From: JBHPHA01 sp042569905
GTDB taxonomy: Bacteria > Patescibacteriota > Minisyncoccia > Moranbacterales > UBA9337
Length of the DNA stretch: 5,525 nucleotides
Direction: 5' to 3'
Assembly (NCBI GenBank): GCA_042569905.1
Contig: JBHPHA010000040.1
Coordinates: 1-5,525, forward strand
The notes below the pieces were generated by a model, which worked only from the letters and a program-made list of their open reading frames with translations, had not been told where the DNA came from and made no database searches. Shown piece after piece: positions 4,890 through 5,525 of this stretch; the stretch's first letter is position 1, and every line of letters starts with the position of its first letter. A program made the translations under genes and the position numbers.

Positions 4890-5525
4890 CTACTCACACT
4901 TTTCATGACTAATATTGACCCTGTTAATGTTTGCATTAGGGTAAATAGCCCGACACACCACCCACTCACCTTCAAGATCATCCAAACCAATCCAAACCTT
5001 AGATCCATCCCAATTAGGCAAATTTCTCAGTCTTTTGCCGCACGGGATTGTTATAGAAAGGACATCTCTTTCAATTGACCATTTCAGGTTCCTCTCTCTG
5101 GCTTTAAGTTGAATATTTCCTACATTGCCCAACTCTGAATTGGAAGCAATATCAATTGAAGTGTTCGTATCAGCAGAGCTACTAATACCCGGAAGTTTAT
5201 AGGCTAGTTTGTCATCAAAATAAGACCTATTCTTCTCATAAATAACGCTATCTACGTCATCGAGATGTGACACACCCTTTTGGTCAATATTTTCGAGCCT
5301 ATTTGACATTACCTCATTTATCGAATTAATAGATACTCTGCCGACATTGATTGCAGACCAATCATCAGGAGTTAGGTCAACACCCGTCAAAACTTTTTCT
5401 GCAATAGCTTGCCGATCTCTATAATTAAAATAATTCGGAATCGCTACTGCAGCAAGAAGGCCTATAATCGCAATCACTATCATCAACTCAATTAAAGTAA
5501 AACCTTTTTCATTTCTCAACTTCAT
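4890..5525 (-). CDS. Type IV pilin-like protein (prepilin)
   Basis: This 211-residue protein has a class III (prepilin) signal. After MKLRNEKG comes the cleavage/methylation context G8-F9, then FTLIELMIVIAIIGLLAAVA, with the conserved glutamate at E13 (position 5 of the mature protein), followed by IPNY. The hydrophobic helix (9-29) would anchor the subunit in the membrane and form the filament core; the prepilin peptidase is expected to cut after G8. The remaining ~180 residues match no pilin family I recognise and are polar, with three cysteines (C162, C191, C210). C210 is the next-to-last residue, and a C-terminal disulfide loop like the pilin D-region is possible. The ATG fills the last three bases of the window; the short leader makes it the natural start, but its ribosome-binding site lies outside. 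It is followed by its own terminator. It could be a major pilin, a minor pilin or a type II secretion pseudopilin; no assembly ATPase or PilC gene is in view. Confidence 0.88.
   Translation of the reverse strand: MKLRNEKGFTLIELMIVIAIIGLLAAVAIPNYFNYRDRQAIAEKVLTGVDLTPDDWSAINVGRVSINSINEVMSNRLENIDQKGVSHLDDVDSVIYEKNRSYFDDKLAYKLPGISSSADTNTSIDIASNSELGNVGNIQLKARERNLKWSIERDVLSITIPCGKRLRNLPNWDGSKVWIGLDDLEGEWVVCRAIYPNANINRVNISHEKCE

Noticed and set aside
1..5525. CRISPR array, insertion sequence, toxin-antitoxin pair or phage genes
   Set aside because: No regularly spaced repeats, transposase motifs, terminal inverted repeats or paired small overlapping genes were found on either strand.

Overview
The window is an AT-rich bacterial segment. 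Every convincing gene lies on the minus strand, so transcription runs from high to low coordinates. It holds five protein genes followed by the 5' end of a 23S rRNA gene. The genetic code looks standard: the glycosyltransferase ends in TGA and the tryptophan codon checked is TGG. The AT-rich composition, sparse Shine-Dalgarno signals, an arginyl-tRNA synthetase with an NPTGPLHLGNGRGG block, an isolated type IV pilin-like gene and a 23S gene not preceded by 16S together suggest a Patescibacteria (CPR) member. That assignment is an inference with moderate confidence; other AT-rich lineages are not excluded.

In transcription order the layout is as follows. (1) A type IV pilin-like protein (5525-4890), whose start codon is the last three bases of the window, ends at its own intrinsic terminator. 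(2) A small predicted lipoprotein (4743-4330) has its own candidate promoter, a good Shine-Dalgarno sequence and a strong terminator. (3) A probable operon has argS (4188-2599), a GT4-type glycosyltransferase 48 bases later (2550-1363), and a membrane-anchored CPHC thioredoxin/glutaredoxin-like protein (1244-807), closed by a strong terminator at 757-791. (4) A non-coding stretch of about 630 bases (131-756) carries up to three candidate promoters, a terminator-like hairpin, a boxA-like motif and several hairpins. (5) The 23S rRNA gene begins near position 130 and runs off the window.

Functionally the genes mix housekeeping (arginine charging, 23S rRNA) with cell-surface functions: a pilin-like protein, a lipoprotein, a glycosyltransferase and an extracytoplasmic disulfide/thiol protein. 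The pilin-like protein has three cysteines, so the thiol protein could act on proteins of that kind, but nothing in the window proves it.

No clear new multi-gene system is visible. The most interesting part is the spacer upstream of 23S. It contains no 16S 3' end and no recognised tRNA, and it has its own promoters. It also contains an arrangement of strong promoter, about 145 bases, terminator-like hairpin, then second promoter, which could be a small RNA gene or an rRNA attenuator.
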